Notes: generated by a model not told the origin, from the letters alone. Counted from the first letter of the stretch, positions 41,852 to 51,356 are shown. The stretch: 64,000 nt of DNA from Arthrobacter sp. StoSoilB22 (GCF_019977315.1 NZ_AP024652.1:4030001-4094000); one strand, 5' to 3'. Numbers and translations: made by a program.

Positions 41852-43561
41852 ATGGCCAACAAAACGACTGCCGAAAAACTCGCCACCATCCAACAGGGGT
41901 ACACCCTGGAAGGTGCCACGATCGAGCTGGGCGCCGCGATCGTGGACGGTGAAATCCACAAGGAAGCCCAGGTCCGGCTCCCGCTCGCCATGATGAACCG
42001 GCATGGGCTGGTGGCCGGCGCCACGGGCACCGGCAAGACGGTCACGCTGCACATGATTGCCGAGCAATTGTCCACGGCGGGCGTTCCGGTTTTCCTCGCG
42101 GACATCAAAGGTGATCTGTCAGGATTGGCCACGCCGGCAACGGGCAGTGAGAAGTTGACCGCCCGTACGTCTGCGCTGGGGCAGGAATGGTCTGCGAAGA
42201 ACTTTCCGGTTGAGTTCCTCTCGCTCGGTGGGGATGGTTACGGCATTCCAGTCCGCGCCACCATTACGTCGTTTGGGCCCATCCTGCTTTCCCGCATCAT
42301 GGACCTCAACGACACTCAGGAATCCAGCCTCCAGCTGATCTTCCACTTTGCGGACAAGAACAACCTGGAACTGGTGGACCTCAAGGACCTCCGGGCCGTC
42401 ATCCAGTTCCTCACCTCGGACGAGGGGAAAGCCGAACTCGCAAACCTAGGCGGGCTGTCCAAGGCCACGGCCGGTGTGATTCTTCGCGAACTGGTGGGTT
42501 TGGAAGCGCAAGGCATGGAGAAGTTCTTTGGGGAGCCGGAGTTCGACACCGCAGAGCTCCTCCGCACTGCACCGGACGGCCGCGGTGTGATCAGCTGCCT
42601 TGAACTGCCCACCTTGCAGACCAAGCCGTTGTTGTTCTCCACGTTCCTCATGTGGCTCCTCGCGGACCTCTTCGAAGACCTGCCCGAGGCCGGCGACCTG
42701 GACAAGCCCAAGCTGGTCTTCTTTCTGGATGAAGCGCACCTGCTGTTCAACGGTGCATCCAAGGCCTTCCTTGAAGCCATCACCACTACCGTTCGGCTCA
42801 TCCGTTCCAAGGGGGTGGGCATCTTCTTCGTCACCCAAACACCCAAGGATGTTCCTGCGGACGTCCTAGGCCAGCTAGCCAACCGCGTCCAGCACGCCCT
42901 CCGCGCCTTCACACCCGAGGATGCCAAGGCATTGAAGGCCACCGTCTCCACGTTCCCGGTCAGCGACTACGATCTCGAAGAGACACTTACCTCCGCAGGC
43001 ATCGGCGAGGCCGTCATCACCGTCATGAACGAAAAAGGCGCACCCACCCCCGTGGCTTTGACCCGGCTCCGCGCTCCGGAATCCGTGATGGGCCCCAGCA
43101 CTGACGAACTTATCAAGAGCACGGTGGCCGCTTCCTCTTTGCTGGGGAAATACGGCACCGCTGTGGACAACCTCTCCGCTTACGAGAAGCTCAATGGCAA
43201 GGCCGCGGCCGCTACCGGGGATGCCGCACCGGGCTTGCCACCAGTGCCCTCTTCGGGAGGTTCGGGGGGTTCTGGGGCCTCGCAGGCGGACATCGACGCC
43301 GAAGCGCGCCGGATCGAAGAGGAAATCCTGGGCCGTCCCAGCTCACGGTCCTCGTCGCCTGAGCCTTTCCCCGCACCGCCGGCTCCTCCCGCTCCGGCAC
43401 CACAGTCCTCACAGCAGGACGGTATGTTCGGTGACATCGCCGGCGCCCTCAGTGGAGCCTTAGGTGGTGGACTCAAGAGCATGGTCCGATCCATGGGGAC
43501 GCAGCTTGGCCGCGACCTCATGCGCGGGGTCTTCGGCACCTCCTCGCGGCGTCGCCGCTAG
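41852..43561 (+). CDS. HerA-like ATPase, DUF853 family
   Basis: A 569-residue P-loop ATPase of the DUF853 group of HerA/FtsK-like proteins: Walker A GATGTGKT (56-63), Walker B FFLDEAH with DEAH at 293-296, and a sensor segment FFVTQTPKDVP. Substrate and role are not established for this family; DNA or protein translocation is assumed. The C-terminal ~130 residues are a low-complexity Pro/Ser/Gly linker, then a basic GTSSRRRR end. TAAGCT (41840-41845) lies six bases before the ATG without a Shine-Dalgarno, so a leaderless transcript is likely. Confidence 0.9.
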   Translation: MANKTTAEKLATIQQGYTLEGATIELGAAIVDGEIHKEAQVRLPLAMMNRHGLVAGATGTGKTVTLHMIAEQLSTAGVPVFLADIKGDLSGLATPATGSEKLTARTSALGQEWSAKNFPVEFLSLGGDGYGIPVRATITSFGPILLSRIMDLNDTQESSLQLIFHFADKNNLELVDLKDLRAVIQFLTSDEGKAELANLGGLSKATAGVILRELVGLEAQGMEKFFGEPEFDTAELLRTAPDGRGVISCLELPTLQTKPLLFSTFLMWLLADLFEDLPEAGDLDKPKLVFFLDEAHLLFNGASKAFLEAITTTVRLIRSKGVGIFFVTQTPKDVPADVLGQLANRVQHALRAFTPEDAKALKATVSTFPVSDYDLEETLTSAGIGEAVITVMNEKGAPTPVALTRLRAPESVMGPSTDELIKSTVAASSLLGKYGTAVDNLSAYEKLNGKAAAATGDAAPGLPPVPSSGGSGGSGASQADIDAEARRIEEEILGRPSSRSSSPEPFPAPPAPPAPAPQSSQQDGMFGDIAGALSGALGGGLKSMVRSMGTQLGRDLMRGVFGTSSRRRR

Positions 43562-43584
43562 TCCTGTTTGACGGCCGGAACCAC

Positions 43585-43623
43585 GACGCCGGGCGGCTGC
43601 AACGCCAGCTGCCACCCGGCGTC
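43585..43623 (+). terminator. probable terminator of the DUF853 gene
   Basis: GACGCCGGG (43585-43593) and CCCGGCGTC (43615-43623) form a perfect 9-bp stem with further partial pairing inside, starting 24 bases after the stop. Confidence 0.6.
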
Positions 43624-43706
43624 GAGCCTTCTCCAGACGGTGGATATAAGTCGTTCCGAAGCCTTCCTGCACGGCGTTGGCTGCCGCGGCAGGTAACGTA
43701 AAGGGC

Positions 43707-44705
43707 GTGCAGTTGAGTCAAGCATTGGTCAAGACCGCAGCCGGATGGCTGCTCGGTCTGATGCTTGCTGCCGCCGGAGCCATAGTGTGCATCAACCTGG
43801 TGAGCTCCTCTGTTGCCAGTCCGCAACAGCCCGTCAAGGAGTATTTAGCAGCTTTGCAGCACGGCGAAGGAGAAGCAGCGCTCGGCTTGCTCCGTGCCAA
43901 AGTCCCCAGCGCGAACCCCGCCATGCTGGACGGTACAGCGCTCCAAACGGCCGCCTCCAAGATGTCCGATATCAAGGTTGGAAACCCTGAAACCCGGGGC
44001 AGCAACCGCGTCGCTGTGCCAGTGGACTACACCCTTGACGGAAGCCGGCTTCACACGGAATTCCTGATGGAACGCACCGGGACCCAGTGGCTGTTCTTCG
44101 CTAAGTGGGCCTTCGTTCCCACCACGCTTCCCACCATAGAAGTCACCGTGGTCAACGCCAGCGAGGCCACCCTCAACGGCGTACCCGTGAACATGCCCAA
44201 CGGGCGCAACAACTTTGCCGTGTTCTTCCCCGGCAAGTACGAGGCAAGCCTGAACGGCACCTATTTCGAAGCCCCGGCAGCCTCGGCCCTTGTCACAACA
44301 CGCGACGGCGGCCAGGCGCCCCTGAACCTGCAGACCCGTTCCACCAAGGCCATGAATGAGGCCGTCGCGGGTAAGGTCCGGGAATTCCTGGACACCTGTG
44401 CCGCCCAAGCCACCGAGCAGCAGCGACTGCAACCCGATTGCCCGTTCTACCACGCCAGCAATGCCCGTGTGGTGGACGGAACCATCAAGTGGGCCATCAC
44501 CGAGTACCCCAAGATCACCATTGAGCCGTTCGGTGGAAAATGGGTGGTGGCTCCCCTCAACGGCAAGGCCACACTGACCGCCCGGGAGATCAACCTCTTC
44601 ACCGGGTTCGTCAACGACCTCAACGTGGAGCACGACTTCAGCTTCACCACCCAGTTGGACGTAGGCGCAGACACTGTGACAGTCACCCCGATGCTGACAT
44701 TCTGA
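43707..44705 (+). CDS. membrane-anchored protein of unknown function
   Basis: About 332 residues. One N-terminal membrane segment (roughly 10-33, AGWLLGLMLAAAGAIVCINLV) is followed by a large predicted extracellular part with domain-like strands (LDGSRLHTEFLMERTGTQWLFFAKW, then a duplicated pattern around VNASEATLNGVPV). Two cysteines in CAAQ...CPFYHA might form a disulfide. I recognise no family. The GTG at 43707 is chosen because the membrane segment then sits near the start; no convincing ribosome binding site is present and an upstream TTG (43677) is possible. Confidence 0.7.
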   Translation: MQLSQALVKTAAGWLLGLMLAAAGAIVCINLVSSSVASPQQPVKEYLAALQHGEGEAALGLLRAKVPSANPAMLDGTALQTAASKMSDIKVGNPETRGSNRVAVPVDYTLDGSRLHTEFLMERTGTQWLFFAKWAFVPTTLPTIEVTVVNASEATLNGVPVNMPNGRNNFAVFFPGKYEASLNGTYFEAPAASALVTTRDGGQAPLNLQTRSTKAMNEAVAGKVREFLDTCAAQATEQQRLQPDCPFYHASNARVVDGTIKWAITEYPKITIEPFGGKWVVAPLNGKATLTAREINLFTGFVNDLNVEHDFSFTTQLDVGADTVTVTPMLTF

Positions 44706-44742
44706 CTCTTCGGCGCCCTCTCCTTCCTTGGGTCCGGTCCCG

Positions 44743-44791
44743 CCGGGCTGGCCTTGCCCCGGGCTGGCCTCGCCGCCGGGCTGGCCTCGCC
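44743..44791. repeat. three 16-bp direct repeats between convergent genes
   Basis: CCGGGCTGGCCTYGCC occurs at 44743-44758, 44759-44774 and 44776-44791, in the gap between the membrane protein gene and the convergent DUF559 gene. Confidence 0.9.
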
Positions 44792-44864
44792 GGAATGGCC
44801 CAGTTTCTACCCCCTAGGTCCCGCAATCACTGCCCACCGAGGCATGAGAGCGCCCAGAAATGGG

Positions 44865-45704
44865 CTACTTCGACCACAACCGAGCTGGCCCACGAAGAAG
44901 AACTTCGCGCACATGCCGGAGCATCTTCTCCGGCGCGTACACCACATCGTCATAGAAGAACCTCAGCACCAGCATTCCTTGCCTGGTTGCTTCGTTATCC
45001 CGCCGGCGGTCTTTCTTGAACTGACGTGGCTCCAGATGGAAAGCAATGCCATCGAGTTCAACTATGAGGAAGCCTTCAAGAAGAAAGTCCACGGTTCCTA
45101 CGCCGTCGATCCAGACCTGCGTCTCGGTGCGGATGCCTGCATCACGGAAAAGCACCCGTGCCAGGGTTTCCAACAAGGACCCTGCACCCCGGTCCACTCT
45201 TGCCAGAACTTCACGGGCTTGACCACCCCGGTTGCCCAGTAGATGGCGTCGCAGATACCCGAGCCCGATGTCGCCGCGGATATAGGCGCTCTCTACCATC
45301 ACCAGCGATTCCAACGGTGGCAGACAGAGAAGTGCGTGCAGAAGAACATCCGGCAGAGCGACGTACGGCTCGTTAGGTCTAGGTTGAGACAGGGACAGGC
45401 GGTGGCTGATGCACTTAGCCGTGCGCCGGCCGTTGCTTTGCCAGTAATGGGGCTCAGCGGGTTCGTGCAGCAACCATAGGCCATAGCGGCTCGCAGCTGA
45501 AGCACAGGTGAGCAGCGACCTCGCTTTGACTGCGGCAACCAATGCCGTATCTGCGCCCGGAAGACTCAACACTCCACGTTCGACGCGCTGAACGCTTCCC
45601 TTCCGCACAGCGGATCGAATCGCCGCTTCGCTGGCGCCCTGAGCCTGCACCTGCCGGGTCATGGCAGCGCCACCCAATCGTCGCAAGGCTTCCTCGGGTT
45701 CCAT
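44865..45704 (-). CDS. DUF559 nuclease-like protein with AbiEi-like N-terminus
   Basis: A 279-residue protein. The N-terminal ~60 residues (MTRQVQAQGASEAAIRSAVRKGSVQRVERGVLSLPG) form a winged-helix module like that of AbiEi antitoxins. The C-terminal ~110 residues fit DUF559/Vsr-type PD-(D/E)xK nucleases (LLETLARVLFRDAG, VDFLLEGFLIVELDG, then FKKDRRRDNEATRQGMLVLRF). This architecture is common in actinobacteria and unproven in function. No AbiEii partner is adjacent, so it is not called a toxin-antitoxin system. GGAGGG lies directly upstream of the ATG. Confidence 0.8.
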   Translation of the reverse strand: MEPEEALRRLGGAAMTRQVQAQGASEAAIRSAVRKGSVQRVERGVLSLPGADTALVAAVKARSLLTCASAASRYGLWLLHEPAEPHYWQSNGRRTAKCISHRLSLSQPRPNEPYVALPDVLLHALLCLPPLESLVMVESAYIRGDIGLGYLRRHLLGNRGGQAREVLARVDRGAGSLLETLARVLFRDAGIRTETQVWIDGVGTVDFLLEGFLIVELDGIAFHLEPRQFKKDRRRDNEATRQGMLVLRFFYDDVVYAPEKMLRHVREVLLRGPARLWSK

Positions 45705-45810
45705 CCCTCCAGCCTGCAGCTCCAGCTAAGGGGCCGGCAGGGCCGAATCCGGCTATGTGGATAGTCCGAGGCTCCGGAGCGACCCAGTTTTGGACGGTCC
45801 GACGGCATAA

Positions 45811-45854
45811 GAATGGCCCGGGCAACCTCCTGAGAGGTCAAACCCGGGCCATTC
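45811..45854 (-). terminator. terminator of the CopD-CtaG / thioredoxin-NHL operon
   Basis: GAATGGCCCGGG (45811-45822) and CCCGGGCCATTC (45843-45854) form a perfect 12-bp stem with an inner CCTC/GAGG stem. On the minus strand it starts 14 bases after the stop of the thioredoxin/NHL gene. Confidence 0.8.
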
Positions 45855-45868
45855 TCGATGGGTACCGC

Positions 45869-47842
45869 TTAGTCCATGCCGCGCAGGTCCAGCACCAGCT
45901 CGGATTCACCGTCGGCCTGCAGCACCACGGGAATGCCCCAGTCCTGCTGGTAGAGGTGGCAGGCAGCGTGGTCCGGAATTTCGCCGTCCTCAGTCTCGGG
46001 ACCATCGCATGCAGCCGCGCGGGCCGTGATGTGAAGGATGCCCTCAGGAACATCGGCAGAAAGTTCCAAGGTTCGCAGCAAGCCCACCGAGGTCCCACCG
46101 CCGGAGACCAGCAGTTCAGGCGGGGTAGAGGAAATCTTCAGCTGCGTGGGGTCGCCCCAGCGGTCGTCCAGCTTCTGGCCGGTGGGAGCCTTGAAACGTA
46201 CCGCGAGCTCAAGGTTACCGGGGGTCACCGGGCTCTTGGGACGGTGCGTTTGCGATGCTCCCTCATCTACCTGCAGGGCTTCCTTGGGAATGGGAACCAG
46301 GACCAGTTGGTGCTTGTTTGACTCCACTACAACAAGGAGAGGATCGCTGCCTTCCACCTGGACCACGACGACGTCGCTCGGCTCCGCTAGGCCCCTCGCC
46401 AAGGTGGAAACGGACTTGGTGGCGGGATCGTAGCGACGCACGGCACCGTTGTAGGTGTCTGCGATGGCCACGGAATTGTCCGGTAGGACAGTCACGCCCA
46501 GCGGGTGCTGCAGACGTGCATCATCGGCACCGCCGTCGCGGAACCCGAAGTCGAACAGGCCCTTGCCTACGGCGGTTTCCACGGTCACACCGGAATCACC
46601 CACCACCAGGCGGCGCAAGGACGACGTCTCCGAGTCGGCAACCCAGATGTTGTTGTCACCATCAATGGCCAAACCGGACGACTGGGCGAACCAGGCTTCC
46701 TCCGCTTTGCCGTCAAGCAGGCCTTCAAGCCCGGAACCGGCGAGGATGGAAACCTCGTTGGCCAGGGGGTCGAAGGCGAAGATCTGGTGAGTTCCCGCCA
46801 TGGCGATGACTACGCGCTGCAGCTTTTCGCTCCAAACCACGTCCCACGGTGAGGACAGTGAGACCTCGGTGCCCAAGCCCAACGCCCCAACATCGATTGC
46901 GTCGGCAGCGAAGTCAGCAGGGCCGCCGTCGTGGTGTTCAGACCACGTTCCGGCACCGGTGTCCGTCACCCGGGCGGGACCGGCGTCGAGCAGGCGCTGA
47001 ACACCGTTGCCGGCGAGGGTCTGCACGTAGCCTGAGCTCAACGTGACGCCACGCAGGCGATGGTTGACAGTGTCCGCAACCACTGCGTCGTAGCCGAGCT
47101 TCCACGCCAATTCCGACGGCAGGACGGTCACGCCCTGGGGTTCGTTGAACTGTGCGATCTCCGATTGCCCGTCCAGGAATCCCTTAGTGCCGGAGCCAAT
47201 GATGCGCTCCACGGTTTCAAGATCGGGGCGTAGTTCCACCAGCCGGTGGTGGCCGGAGTCCACCACGAGGTAGTTGCCGTTGGCGAGCTGAGTCGCCTTT
47301 CCGGGGAAGCGCAAAGTGCCCGACGTCGGCTCCGGGGCCACGTAGGGACCGTTACCGCGGTGGAGGGTCCCCTTGGCCTCGTGCTCGGCTACGAGTTCCT
47401 CCAGGAGAACAGCGAGGCCGCCTGCGTGACCCTCACCGGAGAGGTGGGCCACGATGTAGCCCTCGGGGTCAATGACCACAAGTGTGGGCCATGCGCGAGC
47501 GGTGTAGGCCTTCCACGTTGCCAGCTCGGGGTCATCCAGAACCGGGTGGTGAATTTCGTAGCGTTCAACGGCGGATGCCAGTGCGACGGGATCCGCTTCG
47601 TGTTCGAACTTGGGCGAATGCACACCGACCGTCACCAGGACGTCCGAGTACTTTTCCTCAAGGGGGCGCAGTTCGTCCAGCACGTGCAGGCAGTTGATGC
47701 AGCAGAAGGTCCAGAAATCCAGCAGCACGATCTTGCCGCGCAAGGACTCGAGGTCCAGCGATTTCCCGCCCGTGTTGAGCCAGCCGCGGCCCTCCAGTTC
47801 GGAGGCCCGGACCCGGTGTTGGGTACGTACGGTTTCGCTCAT
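45869..47842 (-). CDS. thioredoxin-like domain / NHL-repeat protein (NHLRC2-like)
   Basis: A 657-residue protein with an N-terminal thioredoxin/TlpA-like domain (about 15-170) with the motif FCCIN followed by C, giving a CxxC (Cys48 and Cys51). It is followed by a beta-propeller of NHL repeats (about 185-500, e.g. NGNYLVVDSGHHRLVEL, VADTVNHRLRGV, VADSETSSLRRL) and a beta-rich C-terminal domain. This matches NHLRC2-type proteins, whose chemistry is unknown. No signal peptide, so probably cytoplasmic. The ATG overlaps the stop of the CopD-CtaG gene by one base; joint roles in redox or copper handling are inferred. Confidence 0.88.
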   Translation of the reverse strand: MSETVRTQHRVRASELEGRGWLNTGGKSLDLESLRGKIVLLDFWTFCCINCLHVLDELRPLEEKYSDVLVTVGVHSPKFEHEADPVALASAVERYEIHHPVLDDPELATWKAYTARAWPTLVVIDPEGYIVAHLSGEGHAGGLAVLLEELVAEHEAKGTLHRGNGPYVAPEPTSGTLRFPGKATQLANGNYLVVDSGHHRLVELRPDLETVERIIGSGTKGFLDGQSEIAQFNEPQGVTVLPSELAWKLGYDAVVADTVNHRLRGVTLSSGYVQTLAGNGVQRLLDAGPARVTDTGAGTWSEHHDGGPADFAADAIDVGALGLGTEVSLSSPWDVVWSEKLQRVVIAMAGTHQIFAFDPLANEVSILAGSGLEGLLDGKAEEAWFAQSSGLAIDGDNNIWVADSETSSLRRLVVGDSGVTVETAVGKGLFDFGFRDGGADDARLQHPLGVTVLPDNSVAIADTYNGAVRRYDPATKSVSTLARGLAEPSDVVVVQVEGSDPLLVVVESNKHQLVLVPIPKEALQVDEGASQTHRPKSPVTPGNLELAVRFKAPTGQKLDDRWGDPTQLKISSTPPELLVSGGGTSVGLLRTLELSADVPEGILHITARAAACDGPETEDGEIPDHAACHLYQQDWGIPVVLQADGESELVLDLRGMD

Positions 47843-50151
47843 CAGCGTCCTTCCAGCTTGGTATTCGGTTCGGTCTGCCCGGCAGAGTCTGTGGTGGCGT
47901 GTTCGGCGTTGCCGCGTTCCGACCGCGCCGGCGTGGATTCTTGGGCCTCCATGGACACCTGAGGGGTCCTGGACACCTGAGGGGTCCTGGACACCTGAGG
48001 GGTCCTGGCTGCCTGGGTAGTTCGAGTAGTCATCTTGGCATCGCGATCAGCGAGCCGGGCAAACATATCGTTGTAAGCACTGAGATCGGCGTCGTTATTC
48101 CTGTCGGCCGCCCGATCCACCCTCCGGGTCTCCCGCTCGTCCGAACGGGACCACATCACAGCGACGCCAATTGCCACCAGCAAGGTGGGCACCTCCCCGA
48201 TGCCCCAGGCCACTGCGCCACCGATTTGCTGGTCCCCAATGGCCGACGGGCCCCAAGCCCTGCCCAGGTTTCCAAAGTAATCGGCGGCCAGCAGCCCGGT
48301 GCCACCCATAATGGCCACACCGAAGAATGCGTGGAAGCCCATGGTGGCCAGAAGGAGAAGCAGGCGCATGGGGTACGGGGCACGACGAGGAAGAGGATCG
48401 CTCCCGATCATGGTCAGCACAAAAATGTAGCCGGTCAGCAGGAAGTGCACGTTCATGAGCTCATGTCCCACGTGCTCACGCATCGCAAGGCTGAACAGGT
48501 CCGAGTAGTAGAACAGGACGATCGAGCCGGCGAAGTTGGCGGCAGCGAACAGTGGGTGCGTCACCACCTGCGAGAACTTTGAGTGCACAAACAACAGCAA
48601 CCATTCGCGCAGGCCGCGGGACCCGTGAGCTCCTTCACCCCGGGCCGGCAAGGCCCGCAAGGCAAGGGTTACAGGGGAACCGAGGACCAGAAAAATGGGA
48701 GCCACCATGGTGAGGGCCATGTGATCCACCATGTGGGCAGAGAAAAGCACGCGTCCGTAAACGGCGGGCGGACCGGACGTGATGTACATGAGCACCACCA
48801 GCCCGATGAGCCAGTTCACCGTTCGGAACCAGGACCACTTGTCGCCACGCTTACGCACCTTGACGATGCCAAGGATGTAGGAAACGGCACCGAACAGGGC
48901 GACGCCCACCCACAGCCAGTCAAAGCGCCACTCAGTCAACCAGCGTTCCGGTGTGAGCTCAGGTGGGAGCTCGTAGCCGGAAAGGATGAACGACGGCGAA
49001 GCGTCGGGTGCATACGTGGTTGGCTGCGGCGGCGCTGAGCGTCCGAGCGCAACGGCGAGTCCCGACGTCGCGCCCATCACCAGCAGCTCCACCAAAACCA
49101 GCTGCCATAGCACCCGGCGAGCAGACATGGAACCGCTCTTCCCAAGCTGCGGGATAACCCACTGGCGGTGCATGAAGCCGATACCACCCAGCACCAGCGT
49201 GGCTAGGGACTTGGCGACAATGAGCTGGCCATAGGCGGAGCCGAAAAGGTCAGCAGGGTTAGTCACACGGATGGCGGCGTTGATCACCCCGGAAGCGAAC
49301 ACCAGGACGAAGGCGAAACCGGCCAGCGACGAGAAGCGACGCAGCGTTTGCTCGGTGATGTCCGGCGTTCCCTTGCTCCGGGAACCCGTGAGAATGCCGG
49401 AGAGGACCGCCAGCATGATGATGCCGCCAACCCAGGTGGACACACCCACCAGGTGGAGGCCCAGGGAGTTAATGGCGCCTTCATGGTCGCTGGAGCTGGA
49501 GGAGTGGCCAATCAGGGCGGTAGGAATCAGGCCGATCAGGGCCAACAGGAGCGTGAACGCCAGGCCTGTCAGCGACCTCACGCCGAACAACGCAGTGGTG
49601 ACAACGGCGGCAATGATGGTGACCGCGAGCCAGGCCTTGCCGGTCTCGATGTCTGTCATGAAGTAGACCAAGGAACGTGTGAACTCCGCGTCCCCGGAGA
49701 GCCCCTGTCCTGCGACATCTGCGTACGTCAGGACGAGGACCGCCACTGCGGATAATGTCCAGGCTGCGCCTGCTGCCGCCGCAACGGCCAAGGCCCGAGC
49801 GAAGGCCGGATGTTCGGGGGCGTCAAGGTCCTTTTCACGGGACCGGGATCCGCCGATGTTCTTAGGCAGGATGCCCACAGCAAAGATCAGGCCGCCAACT
49901 ACCGTTGCTACTGACACGTTGTGGACGGCTTTTGCGATGGGGAGGCCCCACCGGACCAATTCACCGGGATCGGAAACCTGCCGCGCAGCTGAGGCGCCGG
50001 AGAAGATGAGGGCCGCTGCGAGTGCCAGGAACAGCACCGCCAGACCGGCCAGTTGCCACGGCAAGGAAATGCCCGCGGCAGCAGTGCCTCCCCGCGCTCC
50101 CGGTTTGGGAGCAGGCGAAGGGGCAGTAGCGGAGCTTCTTGCTGATGGCAC
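47842..50151 (-). CDS. CopD / CtaG (caa3 oxidase assembly) membrane fusion
   Basis: A 769-residue polytopic membrane protein. The N-terminal half is a CopD-type copper-resistance domain (segments around VHNVSVATVVGGLIF and SLGLHLVGVSTWVGGIIML, with membrane His residues). The C-terminal half is a CtaG_Caa3-type domain (VLFSAHMVDHMALTMVAPIFLVLG, HFLLTGYIFVLTMIG). Together they probably move copper for cytochrome oxidase assembly. The fusion is common in actinobacteria. The cytoplasmic tail contains three exact RTPQVS repeats. The start is GTG at 50151, without a clear ribosome binding site. Confidence 0.9.
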   Translation of the reverse strand: MPSARSSATAPSPAPKPGARGGTAAAGISLPWQLAGLAVLFLALAAALIFSGASAARQVSDPGELVRWGLPIAKAVHNVSVATVVGGLIFAVGILPKNIGGSRSREKDLDAPEHPAFARALAVAAAAGAAWTLSAVAVLVLTYADVAGQGLSGDAEFTRSLVYFMTDIETGKAWLAVTIIAAVVTTALFGVRSLTGLAFTLLLALIGLIPTALIGHSSSSSDHEGAINSLGLHLVGVSTWVGGIIMLAVLSGILTGSRSKGTPDITEQTLRRFSSLAGFAFVLVFASGVINAAIRVTNPADLFGSAYGQLIVAKSLATLVLGGIGFMHRQWVIPQLGKSGSMSARRVLWQLVLVELLVMGATSGLAVALGRSAPPQPTTYAPDASPSFILSGYELPPELTPERWLTEWRFDWLWVGVALFGAVSYILGIVKVRKRGDKWSWFRTVNWLIGLVVLMYITSGPPAVYGRVLFSAHMVDHMALTMVAPIFLVLGSPVTLALRALPARGEGAHGSRGLREWLLLFVHSKFSQVVTHPLFAAANFAGSIVLFYYSDLFSLAMREHVGHELMNVHFLLTGYIFVLTMIGSDPLPRRAPYPMRLLLLLATMGFHAFFGVAIMGGTGLLAADYFGNLGRAWGPSAIGDQQIGGAVAWGIGEVPTLLVAIGVAVMWSRSDERETRRVDRAADRNNDADLSAYNDMFARLADRDAKMTTRTTQAARTPQVSRTPQVSRTPQVSMEAQESTPARSERGNAEHATTDSAGQTEPNTKLEGR
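47953..48006 (-). repeat. three 18-bp in-frame repeats in the CopD-CtaG tail
   Basis: Exact or near-exact 18-bp units (47953-47970, 47971-47988, 47989-48006) encode the hexapeptide RTPQVS or its last variant. The unit number probably changes between strains by slippage. Confidence 0.92.
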
Positions 50152-50220
50152 TTATCCATTGTCCGCTACCTGCCGCCGGGCTGCGAATCGGGAAGGCGCT
50201 ATGTGGATTAACTCAAAGCA

Positions 50221-50254
50221 GAAGGGACGGCAACCTCGCGGTTGCCGTCCCTTC
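50221..50254 (-). terminator. terminator of the HU gene
   Basis: A perfect 15-bp stem (GAAGGGACGGCAACC 50221-50235 with 50240-50254) with a TCGC loop lies 21 bases after the HU stop on the minus strand. Confidence 0.88.
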
Positions 50255-50275
50255 AAGGCTTTCGCCGAAGAGTAA

Positions 50276-50563
50276 TTACTTCTTCTTGGCGACAGCTGCC
50301 TTCAGCTTGGAGCCAGCGGTCAGCTTGACGCTGTGGCCGGCTGCGATCTGGATGGTTTCGCCGGTCTGCGGGTTGCGGCCGGTGCGAGCTGCACGGTCGG
50401 TGCGCTCAACTGCGAGCCAGCCCGGGATGGTGATCTTTTCGCCAGCGGCGACAGAAGTCTCGAAAACTTCGAACAGTGCATCGAGCACGGAGTTGACTGC
50501 TGCCTGGCTGGTGCCAGCCTTGCCTGCTACCTCTGCAACGAGTTCACTACGGTTCTTAGCCAT
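50276..50563 (-). CDS. hup: HU-family DNA-binding protein
   Basis: A 95-residue nucleoid protein. It has the HU fold with MAKNRSELVAEVAGKAG at the start, the GEKITIPGWLAVERTDRAARTGRNPQTGE beta-arm region and a short Lys-rich tail. Unlike the long mycobacterial HupB, it has only a four-lysine end (KAAVAKKK). AGGAGG lies upstream of the ATG. The 5' region (50564-50792) must hold its promoter, but I could not single out a -10/-35. It is monocistronic, with its own terminator. Confidence 0.95.
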   Translation of the reverse strand: MAKNRSELVAEVAGKAGTSQAAVNSVLDALFEVFETSVAAGEKITIPGWLAVERTDRAARTGRNPQTGETIQIAAGHSVKLTAGSKLKAAVAKKK

Positions 50564-50792
50564 TTACGTCCTCCTGGACTCATACGTTTTTGAGCTTTCA
50601 AGCGGAATGCGAGCAAGCCACTGTTCGAAAACTTACCAGCTTGGGCTGGCATGGCCAGCAAATTCCGCGTGTTTCCGCGCCTTTTTGACCAAAATCACCG
50701 GAATTTCGGGGTTTTTAGGGGTGCTTTAAGCCCTTGGCGTACCCTACGGCTTTGGCGTCAGGCGCAAGCAGGCACTCCGCTGGCCTCCGCAA

Positions 50793-51356
50793 CTAGAACA
50801 AAATGCGTTGGAACAACACATGGTCCTGCCACTCACCGGCGATTTGGAGGTAGGACGGTGCCACCCCAATTCGCTCGAAGCCGGACCGTTTCAGCACCGC
50901 TTGGGAGGCTGCGTTGTGGGCCAGCGTAGCGGCCTGAATGCGATGGAGGCCGAGTTCGTCAGCAGCCATACTCACGACGGCGGCTACCGCACCGGACGCT
51001 ACGCCCTTGCCGGTGCACAACTCATCCACCCAGTAGCCGAGGTTGGCATTCAAGAAGGGCCCGCGGACAATACCGGAGAGGGTGATCATCCCCAATATTT
51101 TCTGTCCAGCGGTCAAAAACCAAGGCACCTCCGTGCCTTGTTCATAGAGGTCCAGCTTGCCCTTTAATACCGCCGTCTGACCCGCGGTACTGAAGAACTC
51201 GTCATCCCGGGCTGGTTCCCAGGGTGCCAGGTGCTCACGGTTCCGCCGGTAGGCAGCGGCCAGGGAGGACGCGTCAGAAATTTCCAGCGGACGCAGGAGG
51301 AACTGAGCGGCGTCTCCGCCCGCTGATGCAATGTCCAGGTTTCGCGTGAGACTCAT
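50793..51356 (-). CDS. GNAT-family acetyltransferase, RimJ/RimL type
   Basis: A 187-residue acetyltransferase with LRPLEISDASSLAAAYRRNREHLAPWEP, NLGYWVDELCTGKGVASGAV (acetyl-CoA loop) and SGFERIGVAPSYLQIAGEWQDHVLF, the order found in RimJ-like ribosomal-protein N-acetyltransferases. The substrate is uncertain. TAGAGT (51368-51363 on the minus strand) lies six bases before the ATG, so the transcript is probably leaderless. It is divergent from the leader ORF/patatin unit. Confidence 0.88.
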   Translation of the reverse strand: MSLTRNLDIASAGGDAAQFLLRPLEISDASSLAAAYRRNREHLAPWEPARDDEFFSTAGQTAVLKGKLDLYEQGTEVPWFLTAGQKILGMITLSGIVRGPFLNANLGYWVDELCTGKGVASGAVAAVVSMAADELGLHRIQAATLAHNAASQAVLKRSGFERIGVAPSYLQIAGEWQDHVLFQRILF

